Shown here: one piece after another, positions 1-8,524 of the stretch
Layout of the letters: each line of letters opens with the position of its first letter
Position numbering within the stretch: position 1 is the first letter of the stretch
DNA from: UBA1361 sp041656375
GTDB lineage: Bacteria > Bacillota_I > Bacilli_A > RFN20 > CAG-826
Direction: 5' to 3'
Assembly (NCBI GenBank): GCA_964410505.1
Contig: CAYPGR010000006.1
Span: forward strand, 1-51,571
DNA length: 51,571 nucleotides
Translations under genes and position numbers: made by a program
Notes under the pieces: generated by a model
Seen by the model: only the letters and a program-made list of their open reading frames with translations
What the model was told of the DNA's origin: nothing
Databases searched by the model: none

Positions 1-855
1 TACACTAATTGATGTTGGATCAACATTTGAAGCGGAACACAAACTCTGGGTTGCGGAATTGGTGTTACCGTATATATAACAAGCCCAATCTTGACGATCA
101 ATATAAGGGTTTCGATTACCTTGTAAGTTATGAACCGTATTATTCCGGTATATTTCACGGTTTGTGACAGGATTTTCTAAATGCCATTCAAGCATCAGTT
201 CGACGGAATAAAAGTTTAAAGTTACACTATAGTCATAGCGGGTATTCATATACATCGTTGCGCGTGCGACTTCGCCTTTAGCGAGGTCATTGGGCATGAA
301 GTAAGCGGATGTATAGTAATTATCCGTTACATTGCCATAACTATCGATACTACGCGTGGTAGTTGCAGGATTAAGTTCATTAAAGGGTTTGTTACCCCGA
401 TGACCATTCGTTTTATTATCGTCAGCGAATATATGATGATTATCATTGACAGCCGGGGCTTGATCGTTAAATAAACTCTTCGCAAATGAGTGCTCACGGT
501 TCCAACCTACACTACCTGAGACACGGGCAGTCTTGCTTAAATTAATTCGTGAATAGATAAGCAATACTTTAGATGCATCACCTTCCGCCTCATCTGCGGC
601 TTCATAGCGACTCCAGTCATAAGATTCGTTCGTACCACTAGAAATTAATCCTTTTAGTTTTGACTTTAATGCACTTGGCGTTTCGTTTCCAGTGACACTC
701 GTATAGTAATTACCTTCATTACTTGTTTGGGGACCACTCCAAGCGGAAACTTTCGTGATTGATTGTTCTATTTGATTGTTGTTTTTGTAAATATAAAAAG
801 AACCGAGTGTTAACAACCCTAAAAGCGATATACTTACTTTTTTAAATCTACGCAT
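1..855 (-). CDS. Secreted endonuclease I family nuclease (3' part outside window)
   Basis: The reading frame is open from the ATG at 855 to the window edge (285 codons, no stop), so the C-terminus is missing. GGTGATGGAG lies a few bases before the ATG. The N-terminus (MRRFKK, then a hydrophobic stretch to about residue 23) is a signal peptide or anchor. The catalytic signature of the endonuclease I family (periplasmic/secreted DNA/RNA nuclease, beta-beta-alpha metal fold) is visible: NREHSFA at 119-125 with the general-base His122, DNHH at 138-141, and N150 followed by RGN at 153-155. NRNPYIDR at about 261-268 matches the conserved NRNPF(V/I)D motif of the other two nucleases here. It probably degrades extracellular DNA with a divalent metal. 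It lies downstream of the surface protein gene at 984-2648 in the same direction, but a terminator separates them. What follows residue 285 is unknown. Confidence 0.88.
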   Translation of the reverse strand, partial: MRRFKKVSISLLGLLTLGSFYIYKNNNQIEQSITKVSAWSGPQTSNEGNYYTSVTGNETPSALKSKLKGLISSGTNESYDWSRYEAADEAEGDASKVLLIYSRINLSKTARVSGSVGWNREHSFAKSLFNDQAPAVNDNHHIFADDNKTNGHRGNKPFNELNPATTTRSIDSYGNVTDNYYTSAYFMPNDLAKGEVARATMYMNTRYDYSVTLNFYSVELMLEWHLENPVTNREIYRNNTVHNLQGNRNPYIDRQDWACYIYGNTNSATQSLCSASNVDPTSISV

Positions 856-933
856 ACTTCTCCATCACCTCATAACGAGAACAATAAAAAGATGATAACA
901 TATTTTAAAAAATAGCAAAGACATTATTATATG

Positions 934-961
934 AAAAAAGGGCACCATAACTCTGATGCCC
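934..961 (-). terminator. Rho-independent terminator of the 984-2648 gene
   Basis: Read on the minus strand, GGGCA pairs with TGCCC across a 12-base loop and is followed by six Ts. It sits 23 bases past the stop of the surface protein gene. Confidence 0.7.
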
Positions 962-983
962 TCTAATTAAAATAAATGAATGC

Positions 984-2648
984 CTAGTTATTTGATTTTT
1001 TGCGTATTAGATAGAAACCTGCAACTGATAAGAGGCTCATAAAGGTTAACACGAGAGTCATGGGACTGAGGATGTTTGAACGAAGATTATCTCGATGGTT
1101 CGCCTTCGGATTACTGACACCCACTAAAAAGTCAGTAAAGTTATATTTAGTTTGAATGAAATTATACCGTGCGATTGCTTGTTCAAGGACATTACCTTCA
1201 ACATTGGCAACTCCTGCTAAGATTTCGGCTTTCACTAAATCATCCGCACCATCAAATAGAGTCTTGAGATTATCCCAAGTAGTGGATAAAACATCTAAGC
1301 TAGCGCATTCAGCAGCAGTTGTATCTAAGAAGTGTTGGCCGAAGTCTAAAGCTGCATTAGAGGCGGTCTTTGCAGTAATTTCGATTGAAGTTGTCCAAAT
1401 TCTTGATGTTCCTATTGTCGAAATCTCTAGTACATTAGCAAACGGATTCAGAGTTTCACTTTGATTTCCGGAGTATTTAAAGTTAACGCCATCATTAATT
1501 TTAAGGATTGGCGTTTTACCACTATCAACAATAAGGCCATTAAATTTAATCGATGTGGCATAAAGACCATCTGGAAGAGTGACAACAAACTTGCCCCCCG
1601 TTGTTGAATTACCACCTATTGTAATTGTTTTATTGGCATTTGGACTAGAATTAAGACGGGTGTTGTCGATGTTTGAAAACAAGATAGTTCCTAATTCAGG
1701 ATTATCTTTTAAAATACTCAATTTACTGGTGTCCATTGGATTTGAGTAGTCAGTATCGATCGGAGCGATTGTATAAATGCCTTCGGCTAATTCTTGAACT
1801 GAAACATTAACACTGGCGCTTTTTGTAATCACACCATCCGTGGCTTCAATGGATAATGTCACCTGTCCTTCTGTTAATCCAGCCTGAATAGTGACCGTTG
1901 ATGTGTCTACATTTTGTAATGTTATTAATTCTGAAGGATCAACTTTTGTCCAAGAGTATGATGTTGGAGTAAAGTTTTTTGCTTGAACTGTCATAGATGA
2001 ACTCGAACCAGGTAGAATATTAATACTGTCTTTCTCTAGAAGTAATTCTGGCTCTAAGTTTTGAACCACATTAATGTATTCAACTTTAGAAATCTGTATA
2101 AATCCGTTTCCCGAACCAGATTTAAAATCATAATTTAAACGATAAAATAAATTTTCTCCAGGGTTTGTGATTTGGTAAATCATTTGCCCGGTTTTTACAT
2201 CTGGACCAGGAATTTCTTGTAGATCCATCGTAAAATCTTTATTTGAGGCTATCGTGAGCGAAGTGGAATTCACATTCGCTGCTGTCACGGAATCGACTTG
2301 CACATTAATTGAAGAAATTGGAGAGGCGATTTTTACATCGGTGGCAATACTTGCCATGGAAGCAGAACCTTTTCTTCCTCCTCTAATATATGTCCAAGAG
2401 CTCCAATTGTTATTATTAAATCCGGCGACAGTCCAAGTATAATCTCCGATAATAGAAGTAAAGGATGAAGTATAAGTACTCACTTTGTTATTGGCACTAT
2501 TTTCATCTGGGAATGAAAGTGTTGTAACAATTGTGTCCGCAGCTCTTATCACAACATTTGTTTCTAAATTTTTTACGGAAATCCCCACCCCTATTACCAT
2601 TGCTAAAGTGGAAAAAGGTGTAAAAATCCTTTTTAATATTCTTTTCAT
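984..2648 (-). CDS. Surface-anchored beta-rich protein with Ig-like domain and shared C-terminal module
   Basis: 554 aa; GGGAGG precedes the ATG. Residues 1-36 are a signal peptide. Residues about 37-195 form a Ser/Thr/Gly-rich beta domain, 196-292 an Ig-like (BIG-type) domain beginning LLLEKDSINILPGSS, and 293-430 another beta domain whose core (GGKFVVTLP...TPILKINDG) resembles the region before the C-terminal module of the nuclease at 6203-8428. Residues 433-512 are the helical module shared with both downstream nucleases (one Cys, LSxxW, ARYNFI, then NFTDFL). A transmembrane helix (about 527-546) and RKKSNN end the protein, so it should be anchored with the bulk outside. No catalytic motif was recognised; an adhesin or binding role is inference. 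It lies among nuclease genes. Confidence 0.8.
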   Translation of the reverse strand: MKRILKRIFTPFSTLAMVIGVGISVKNLETNVVIRAADTIVTTLSFPDENSANNKVSTYTSSFTSIIGDYTWTVAGFNNNNWSSWTYIRGGRKGSASMASIATDVKIASPISSINVQVDSVTAANVNSTSLTIASNKDFTMDLQEIPGPDVKTGQMIYQITNPGENLFYRLNYDFKSGSGNGFIQISKVEYINVVQNLEPELLLEKDSINILPGSSSSMTVQAKNFTPTSYSWTKVDPSELITLQNVDTSTVTIQAGLTEGQVTLSIEATDGVITKSASVNVSVQELAEGIYTIAPIDTDYSNPMDTSKLSILKDNPELGTILFSNIDNTRLNSSPNANKTITIGGNSTTGGKFVVTLPDGLYATSIKFNGLIVDSGKTPILKINDGVNFKYSGNQSETLNPFANVLEISTIGTSRIWTTSIEITAKTASNAALDFGQHFLDTTAAECASLDVLSTTWDNLKTLFDGADDLVKAEILAGVANVEGNVLEQAIARYNFIQTKYNFTDFLVGVSNPKANHRDNLRSNILSPMTLVLTFMSLLSVAGFYLIRKKSNN

Positions 2649-2740
2649 AAATCCTCCCTTTTTGGATTAAAATAAGTTAAATATTATACTAACCATTCAT
2701 ATGAATAAATGCAACACATGTTATAAAAAAGCTTAATCAT

Positions 2741-2772
2741 AAAATAAAAATAGCGGTGATTCCGCTATTTTG
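2741..2772 (-). terminator. Terminator of the 2807-4642 lipoprotein gene
   Basis: On the minus strand AAAATAGCGG pairs with CCGCTATTTT around a 5-base loop, followed by a T-rich tail. It lies 35 bases past the stop codon. Confidence 0.75.
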
Positions 2773-2806
2773 GTGGATTAATAGGTTAATCTGTTTTGGT
2801 TTTCGA

Positions 2807-4642
2807 TTAGTTGTTTGTAAGGTCGACTTCACTGTCTTTGGTTGGGGCGGTGTAGGTATCACCTTGACTATTCGCGGCAACATTAATTTTCACTTTAAAG
2901 TCGGCCGCGCCTTCAAAGACGGTATCAGGATAGGTATTTTCTAAGGCGCCATCAATGACGATATCAAATCCTTTAAAGACGTCATTTTCTAGAATTAAGT
3001 TTAACTTAATGGCATTCGGGGTCACGTCTGTTGGATCATTAAAGATTTTAAACTCATTCACGCCATTTAAATCGGTGCGAATCGTCGTGTCAACAAATGT
3101 AAATAAACTCATCACCGCCGTTTGATTCACACTAAAGGAGTACGTTTTTAAGCTGCCATCCGTAACAAGCTGTATCGCATCGACATGACTGCGCACAAAG
3201 AAGTTTGGATCAAGGAGGGCATAGAATTCATCAATCGCCCCATTCGCGTAGTTTTCGATCTTAGTGTGGATATTACTTAACGGGAAAACACGGTCATGGA
3301 CATCATTAACATCACCATTCGCGTATCGCACCCGGTAGCGTTCATAATCACCAAATATTTTGTCTTTATATAAATCTGCATTTTTATAATCACTATCAAA
3401 CTTCACGCGGTTCCAGAAGTAATTCACACCGCCACTAATAACGCGTTTCGTACGACCTTGGAGCGTCGCGTTAATGGCAAAGCCACTTTGCGGGTACTTC
3501 ATTTCCGTATCAATGCGGTACGTATAACCTGATCTTTGTAAGGCTTTATAGTTATTTAACGTCGTCCGCACTGTCGTTAACGTACTTTGCACTTCATTTT
3601 CCGTTAAGATATAGCCAGGAAAGGTTGGTGTAATAATTTTCACGTCCGACCCAACTTTGCCAAAATCGAGATCATAGGCAAATGTCAATGTGCCGACACT
3701 GACACTAATACTAAATTCATAAGAATATTTTTTAATAAAACCATTCTGGTAAGTGACATAGGTACTAAGCACCGCATCTTTTGTCGGCAAATCAACAAAA
3801 AGACTGACAATTTTATCGACGAAGGGATGATTTAAAAAACCAAGCGCAGAGGTCACTAAGCTTGAAGCACTTGTATACTTCACTTCATAGCGACCAATCC
3901 CCGTATCCACGACCGCATTAATGTCGTCATCTTCATATTCAAATAATGCTTTTGCAAAATTTGAGGTGTCATATTTAAAACTTGCGTCTACTTCTTCATC
4001 ATGGTAGCTACTTAATTTACCTTCCGTATTGACTTTAAAGGTGAGGAGTTTAAGACCACTTTTAAACTTATATACATCGCCATCGCCAACGAGTAAACCA
4101 CTGCGTGCTTCACGGGTTAAAAACGTTGTCGCGGCTGCAGGATTATATTGTGTTTTCCCGGAAATAAGAGCGCCAGGACCATTAATGGCACTAATTTTGG
4201 TGGTCACACTTAAATCAAAATTATATTCAAACTCTCCCGCCACGGTCCTGTCGCGTGAAGCAAGAAAGTAATCACGGTTATTAAGCCACCGTGCATAAAG
4301 CGTCACTGACGATTCTAAGACGATAGGCCACGTAACGGCAGTCGCAAAATTCGCATCATAAAACCAGCCGTCAAACTGATACCCACTGCGGGTGGGATCG
4401 GTTGGTTTGTTCACCGTTTCGCCCTTATTTTTGGTGACGGAAACGACATTTGAACCCCCATTACTATTAAAAGTAACGGTATAGCGAATGACTTCACTAC
4501 TGGAAGCGACTGGGGTGGAGGTGGTATCCACACTGGTCACTGCTTCGCTTGTTGTCGTACTTATTGGCGTACTTGTGGGGGTACACCCCGCAAGCAGTAA
4601 GATAAAAGCAATGCTCGGCAATAAGAGACGTCTATTCTTCAT
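2807..4642 (-). CDS. Lipoprotein with one InlB B-repeat, function unknown
   Basis: 611 aa; AGAGGT precedes the ATG. The start MKNRRLLLPSIAFILLLAGC is a lipoprotein signal with lipobox LAGC, so the mature protein begins at Cys20 and is lipid-anchored outside the cell. A Ser/Thr/Pro-rich linker (21-50) leads to one Listeria-Bacteroides (InlB B, Flg_new) repeat at about 52-119, with the typical FNSNGGS, GYQFDGWF and TLYARW pieces. The remaining ~490 residues are soluble and beta-rich with many aromatic residues; I do not recognise them. The gene starts 51 bases after the Xre membrane regulator in the same direction without a clear terminator between, so the two may be co-transcribed and the regulator may control or sense this lipoprotein (inference). 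Confidence 0.82.
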   Translation of the reverse strand: MKNRRLLLPSIAFILLLAGCTPTSTPISTTTSEAVTSVDTTSTPVASSSEVIRYTVTFNSNGGSNVVSVTKNKGETVNKPTDPTRSGYQFDGWFYDANFATAVTWPIVLESSVTLYARWLNNRDYFLASRDRTVAGEFEYNFDLSVTTKISAINGPGALISGKTQYNPAAATTFLTREARSGLLVGDGDVYKFKSGLKLLTFKVNTEGKLSSYHDEEVDASFKYDTSNFAKALFEYEDDDINAVVDTGIGRYEVKYTSASSLVTSALGFLNHPFVDKIVSLFVDLPTKDAVLSTYVTYQNGFIKKYSYEFSISVSVGTLTFAYDLDFGKVGSDVKIITPTFPGYILTENEVQSTLTTVRTTLNNYKALQRSGYTYRIDTEMKYPQSGFAINATLQGRTKRVISGGVNYFWNRVKFDSDYKNADLYKDKIFGDYERYRVRYANGDVNDVHDRVFPLSNIHTKIENYANGAIDEFYALLDPNFFVRSHVDAIQLVTDGSLKTYSFSVNQTAVMSLFTFVDTTIRTDLNGVNEFKIFNDPTDVTPNAIKLNLILENDVFKGFDIVIDGALENTYPDTVFEGAADFKVKINVAANSQGDTYTAPTKDSEVDLTNN

Positions 4643-4693
4643 ATTAAACCTCTTTTCTCCAATTCATTAAATTGGTTATTCATTTTGTTATCG

Positions 4694-5605
4694 TTAAACG
4701 GCAAAGCCGGTTTCTTCAGGATGCGTAAACGATTTGCGAAGGGCAAATGGGAAGACAACCATCGAAAGAGCGCCACATACGACGATAGCAAGTCCAGCTA
4801 ATAAAATGGTGCCAATAATGCCAAGGATGAATAAGACGAGCTTCACAGTCAAAAACCAAATAATGCCATCAAGATCAAGACTAAATATAAGGCCTGGCAT
4901 GCGCACGGAGAACCCAACAATTGATCCAAACATACCACCAATAAAGTTATTGTCTAAAATGGCAGTAAAAATAAGCGCAAAAATGGCATAAGCCGAAAGA
5001 ATTGAATAGGTGATGCCTAAAGCTAAAGTGGTATTTTGAATTTCTCCTTTTATAGCAGCAGATAACATGAAACCAAGAACAATGGCGCCAGCAAGACCAC
5101 CCCACACATAACCATGAATGCGTCGTTTGCGAGACGCTTGCAAAGCGACTACTTCGGCAGCTTTCCTCGCTCTACCCATATCTAGTTGGTGGCAGCTGTC
5201 ACAAGTCGGTTTATGATAATGTGTGTGTCGTGAACCTCGTGCGGACTTCGTTTTTGGATAATGGATACGGTCCCCCTCATATAGCTTTTTGCCACATTTA
5301 GTGCAAAGGGCGACGCTTGGTCTAGTGTCTTTTACTTCTTCTTTTTCTTCAAGAGGCGTCACCACAACTGGTGCGACTACTTCTTCTTTGATTTCGGCAA
5401 CAACTAACATCCGACCATAAATTAATTCTTCAACTTTAACATCAAGGAGTTCGGCGATGGTCTTCAACATGTCAATACTTGGTTCAACCTCATCATTTTC
5501 CCAGCGTGAAACAGCTTGGGCTGTCACGAATAGTTTGTCCGCAAGATCTTTTTGGGTCAATCCTTTTTCGTGGCGGAATGTTTTTAAATTTTGTCCTAAA
5601 CTCAT
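4694..5605 (-). CDS. Membrane-bound Xre-family regulator with zinc-ribbon-like segment
   Basis: 303 aa; AAAGGAACG precedes the ATG. Residues 5-62 are a Cro/CI-type helix-turn-helix (LTQKDLADKLFVTAQAVSRW is the recognition region). After an acidic linker, Cys101-x2-Cys104 and Cys135-x2-Cys138 with several nearby histidines look like a zinc ribbon. The C-terminal half (about 166-295) is hydrophobic with four or so membrane helices. Such Xre-TM proteins are common one-component regulators in Firmicutes and Tenericutes; the ligand is not known. A near-perfect palindrome overlapping its own -35 region suggests autoregulation. The lipoprotein gene 51 bases downstream is the obvious co-transcribed partner. 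Confidence 0.85.
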   Translation of the reverse strand: MSLGQNLKTFRHEKGLTQKDLADKLFVTAQAVSRWENDEVEPSIDMLKTIAELLDVKVEELIYGRMLVVAEIKEEVVAPVVVTPLEEKEEVKDTRPSVALCTKCGKKLYEGDRIHYPKTKSARGSRHTHYHKPTCDSCHQLDMGRARKAAEVVALQASRKRRIHGYVWGGLAGAIVLGFMLSAAIKGEIQNTTLALGITYSILSAYAIFALIFTAILDNNFIGGMFGSIVGFSVRMPGLIFSLDLDGIIWFLTVKLVLFILGIIGTILLAGLAIVVCGALSMVVFPFALRKSFTHPEETGFAV

Positions 5606-5634
5606 TTATATCGTTCCTTTCTTAAACTCCATCC

Positions 5635-5673
5635 ATTATAAAAATTAAAAAAGATAAAATGTCTAAACATTTT
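5635..5673 (-). promoter_or_regulatory. Promoter and palindromic candidate operator of the Xre gene
   Basis: Minus-strand -10 TATAAT (5635-5640) with TAGACA (5660-5665) 19 bases upstream. The 18-base near-palindrome AAAATGTCTAAACATTTT at 5656-5673 (mismatched only at one symmetric pair) covers the -35 element. This arrangement is typical of a repressor operator; the Xre protein is the likely binder (inference). Confidence 0.5.
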
Positions 5674-5815
5674 GTGGAACAACTAAACAAAAAGTTGAGT
5701 TGCCTGTAAAATGCATGTTTTTCTTTCATTTAATAGAAAACGGATAGACAATACTAATATTTTTACATGAAAAGTGACGCTCGACAAGCAAAAGTAAAAT
5801 TATCGCTGATCTAAG

Positions 5816-6118
5816 TTAAAGATTCTTAACAATATCATAGACTGTTTTCGTGATTAAAGATAAGTAAAGCGCGTCATCGACATTCGTAATGAGCAGCGAA
5901 TCCTTCGCCCCTCTATACATGGGTGCGTACAAAACTTCTTCTAACAAGGGCAGCACCTCTTTAAAGGGCTTAATAAAAACTTGATTATCCGCTACGGCAA
6001 GGCAATATACCCCATTAACATAAATTAAGTATTCGCCCATCATCCGCTTATAACTAATTTTTCCAACGCTTTCAATTTGATCACAGATATATAAAACAAA
6101 ATCAAGATGACTAGCCAT
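5816..6118 (-). CDS. TfoX N-terminal domain protein
   Basis: 100 aa; GAGGTAATAA precedes the ATG. The whole protein is one TfoX/Sxy N-terminal domain: MASHLDFVLYICDQI, KRMMGEYLIYVNGVY, QVFIKPF and the GAKDSLLI stretch are the family hallmarks. In gammaproteobacteria TfoX/Sxy proteins promote competence gene expression, but stand-alone N-terminal-domain proteins are widespread in Firmicutes with no assigned role, so competence should not be assumed. It lies between the nuclease at 6203-8428 and the Xre regulator, all on the minus strand; 84 bases separate it from the nuclease stop. Confidence 0.85.
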   Translation of the reverse strand: MASHLDFVLYICDQIESVGKISYKRMMGEYLIYVNGVYCLAVADNQVFIKPFKEVLPLLEEVLYAPMYRGAKDSLLITNVDDALYLSLITKTVYDIVKNL

Positions 6119-6202
6119 TTATTACCTCATTAAATCTATTTTAAGCAAAAAATAAGAAAAAGTCACCTTAAAGATGCCTAATCAAATGTCAATCTTAACA
6201 AC

Positions 6203-8428
6203 TTATTGCTTTTTGAATTGTTTGTAGATGAGTAAGAAAACAAAAGCGGCGAAAACATATGTTGATGTTGTAAAGATGAGTATGTCTGTCAAAGAACGAT
6301 CTTTAATGGTTCGTACTTCTTTTGTGAGTTCGCCATTAAGAAAGTCATTATAAAGATAGCCTTCCATAATCACATAATAACGGGCAAGGGCATGTTCGAT
6401 AATAGTGCCTTCACTATTGGGCAAATTTTGTTGAATGATATCTTGTGCATCACCGTTTAACGCAAAGTAAGCCGCTTGCGCATTGGCCCACGCACTACTT
6501 AGTAAGGTATCACTTTTATTGAGGCAACCAAGATTCGTCTGATCTATAAAATCCTGACTCCACTTTTCGGCCGCTTGACGCGGTGTTTCACTCACGACGC
6601 TTTCAACCATGATAAGAATTTCAACGATTGCAAGTCGTTTCGTTGTTTTAATCTCAAAGTAAGTTTCTTTTTCGGGAAAGGTAATCACATAAGGCGTACC
6701 TGAACTGGGATTACTATTGGTCGTACCGATTGTTCCCGTTTGGGTTGCAAAATTCGACCCGTCACGGCCGACTAAGGTTGGCGCAGAACTAATACCGGTA
6801 TCATTAAAGAGAACTTCGATGCGCTTTGTCGCATATGCGGGTTGTAAGGTTACTTTTAGATTACCGGGATTATTTGAAGAACCGAGCGCTAAGCCCCCGC
6901 CGCGTGGTAAATACGCTTGTGTCTTATCAATTTGGGAAATAACGTTGACCTTGTTAAATCCAAGATAAGCTTGCCCAGACTCTGATCCGCCGTTATTTAG
7001 ATGTTCATGGGTGAAATCGGTTCTACCGTCGTTATTACCTGCCGTATTGTAAAAGGAGCCCATAACACTCGTTACAGCCGCTACTTTGGTGACCGTTAAC
7101 AATAAACTAGCCACAAAACCACCTTCTGCACTGGTCGCCGTAATGGTTGCTGCGCCTTCTTTTTTGGCACTCACAAGGCCAAGTTCTGATACAGTTGCAA
7201 TCGTTTCATTACTACTTGCCCATGTGACATTTTTGTTTGAGGCATTACTTGGCGTATAGATAACATTTAATGTTGTACTACTGTCTATCGATAATGACTT
7301 ACTCGTTTCTGCAAAACGAATATTTTGGAGGGGAATTGGATCATTGGTGACATAAATGGTCGCGCCACTTGATTTTGTTATGTCCGCCGTGGATGTGGCG
7401 GTGATGGATACCGTTCCCACGCTTTTGGCGGTTACTAAACCATTACTATCAACGGTCGCAATCGCATTATTACTAGACGTCCATGACACTCCCTGCGGAG
7501 CGGTTGATGGCATGACACTACTTGTTAATTTAATCGTTTCATTTAGTTGCACACTGCCCGTACTTGGTGTTACGTTTACACTTTGCACAGGGTCGGGAGC
7601 AGCAGTTTGACAAATGGTCTTTGTATTTGCGTTCGTATCACCCCAGATTCGACAAGCAAGAAGCGGGTCATCAATAAAAGGGTTGCGGTTATAATTAAGG
7701 GAAATATCAAGGGTTTCATTGCGGATAATTTCTGTTTGATCAACGGCATATTGTAAGTTCCATTTTAAAAGGTCGCCAAGTTTACCCATTCTGTTGCCAG
7801 TGCCACTTGCTTGACCACGACCGACATCTTCAAGAATAAGACCTGAGGATGCACCAATTGTGGCGCCATAAAAGATAATACGAGCGGAAATACCGCGGTA
7901 CTTCGGATTATTAAAACTAGCCGGATCCCACCCAGCATTGGGTGGTTCAGCGTAATACATATTGCCACGAGCGGAGTTTTCACTCGTTAATGTTGGGCGA
8001 ATGACGTGTGGATCGCTTTCAATCTTATTGCCGCCATGACTATTGGGCCAGGTATGTTCTTTGTTCATTCCCGAATAACCCTTAACAGGGGTACCTGAGT
8101 AGAAACTCACAATATAACCATCATTAGGCCGCTCAGGATCAACATCCGTATAAGGAAAAGCCGTGGACTGATGGGAGCCATAAGAAAAACTTGCGTTTCG
8201 TTCCGCTTTTAAAAGCGTGGCAAGCGCATTTTTGAGGTTGTCACCCGTTGACGATAAGTTAACGCTGCTATAGTAGTTATCAATATAGCTTTGACTGGAA
8301 CGCGCTGTAATAACAGTGGGGGCGGCGCTGACCTTATTGACCCCTTGGTTTTGGCTATGACTAAGGGAAGGGAGCGTCAATAACCCTAATAATAGAGTAA
8401 TAGATAGTTTAAAAGCATTCTTCGACAT
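6203..8428 (-). CDS. Surface-anchored endonuclease I with two BIG2 domains
   Basis: 741 aa from the ATG at 8428, chosen because AAAGGAG lies at proper distance and MSKNAFKLSITLLLGLLTLP starts a clear signal peptide; an in-frame ATG at 8497 has no such support. The endonuclease I core carries NKEHTW (about 122-127, general-base His125) and SARGN (about 152-156), then NRNPFIDDP. Two BIG2-type Ig domains follow (roughly 285-365 and 367-445, each with ITWxSSN/ATVxxxGLVxA motifs), then a beta domain (about 450-610) and the shared helical module (621-699: LSSAW, ALARYYVI, YNDFL), one membrane helix and KQFKKQ. It should cut DNA at the cell surface. It follows the larger nuclease gene by 96 bases, possibly co-transcribed. 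The family's usual DxHN reads DPHV here, a small deviation. Confidence 0.9.
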   Translation of the reverse strand: MSKNAFKLSITLLLGLLTLPSLSHSQNQGVNKVSAAPTVITARSSQSYIDNYYSSVNLSSTGDNLKNALATLLKAERNASFSYGSHQSTAFPYTDVDPERPNDGYIVSFYSGTPVKGYSGMNKEHTWPNSHGGNKIESDPHVIRPTLTSENSARGNMYYAEPPNAGWDPASFNNPKYRGISARIIFYGATIGASSGLILEDVGRGQASGTGNRMGKLGDLLKWNLQYAVDQTEIIRNETLDISLNYNRNPFIDDPLLACRIWGDTNANTKTICQTAAPDPVQSVNVTPSTGSVQLNETIKLTSSVMPSTAPQGVSWTSSNNAIATVDSNGLVTAKSVGTVSITATSTADITKSSGATIYVTNDPIPLQNIRFAETSKSLSIDSSTTLNVIYTPSNASNKNVTWASSNETIATVSELGLVSAKKEGAATITATSAEGGFVASLLLTVTKVAAVTSVMGSFYNTAGNNDGRTDFTHEHLNNGGSESGQAYLGFNKVNVISQIDKTQAYLPRGGGLALGSSNNPGNLKVTLQPAYATKRIEVLFNDTGISSAPTLVGRDGSNFATQTGTIGTTNSNPSSGTPYVITFPEKETYFEIKTTKRLAIVEILIMVESVVSETPRQAAEKWSQDFIDQTNLGCLNKSDTLLSSAWANAQAAYFALNGDAQDIIQQNLPNSEGTIIEHALARYYVIMEGYLYNDFLNGELTKEVRTIKDRSLTDILIFTTSTYVFAAFVFLLIYKQFKKQ

Positions 8429-8524
8429 GAGTAACTCCTTTTTGTGACGTGCGTAAATATGAATATAGCATAGTAAACAACTTAAATATATAGTCAATAT
8501 AAAATAATACTTAAAAATGGTTAA

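Noticed and set aside
2807..4642. InlB repeat taken as sign of an internalin or invasion protein
   Set aside because: Only one such repeat and no leucine-rich repeats; this repeat is common in lipoproteins of free-living bacteria.
5816..6118. TfoX domain protein as evidence of natural competence
   Set aside because: Stand-alone TfoX N-terminal proteins are widespread without a competence role, and no com genes occur in the window.
8429..8497. Upstream start for the nuclease at 6203-8428
   Set aside because: The 23 extra residues come before a strong ribosome binding site and hide the signal peptide; the start at 8428 is better.
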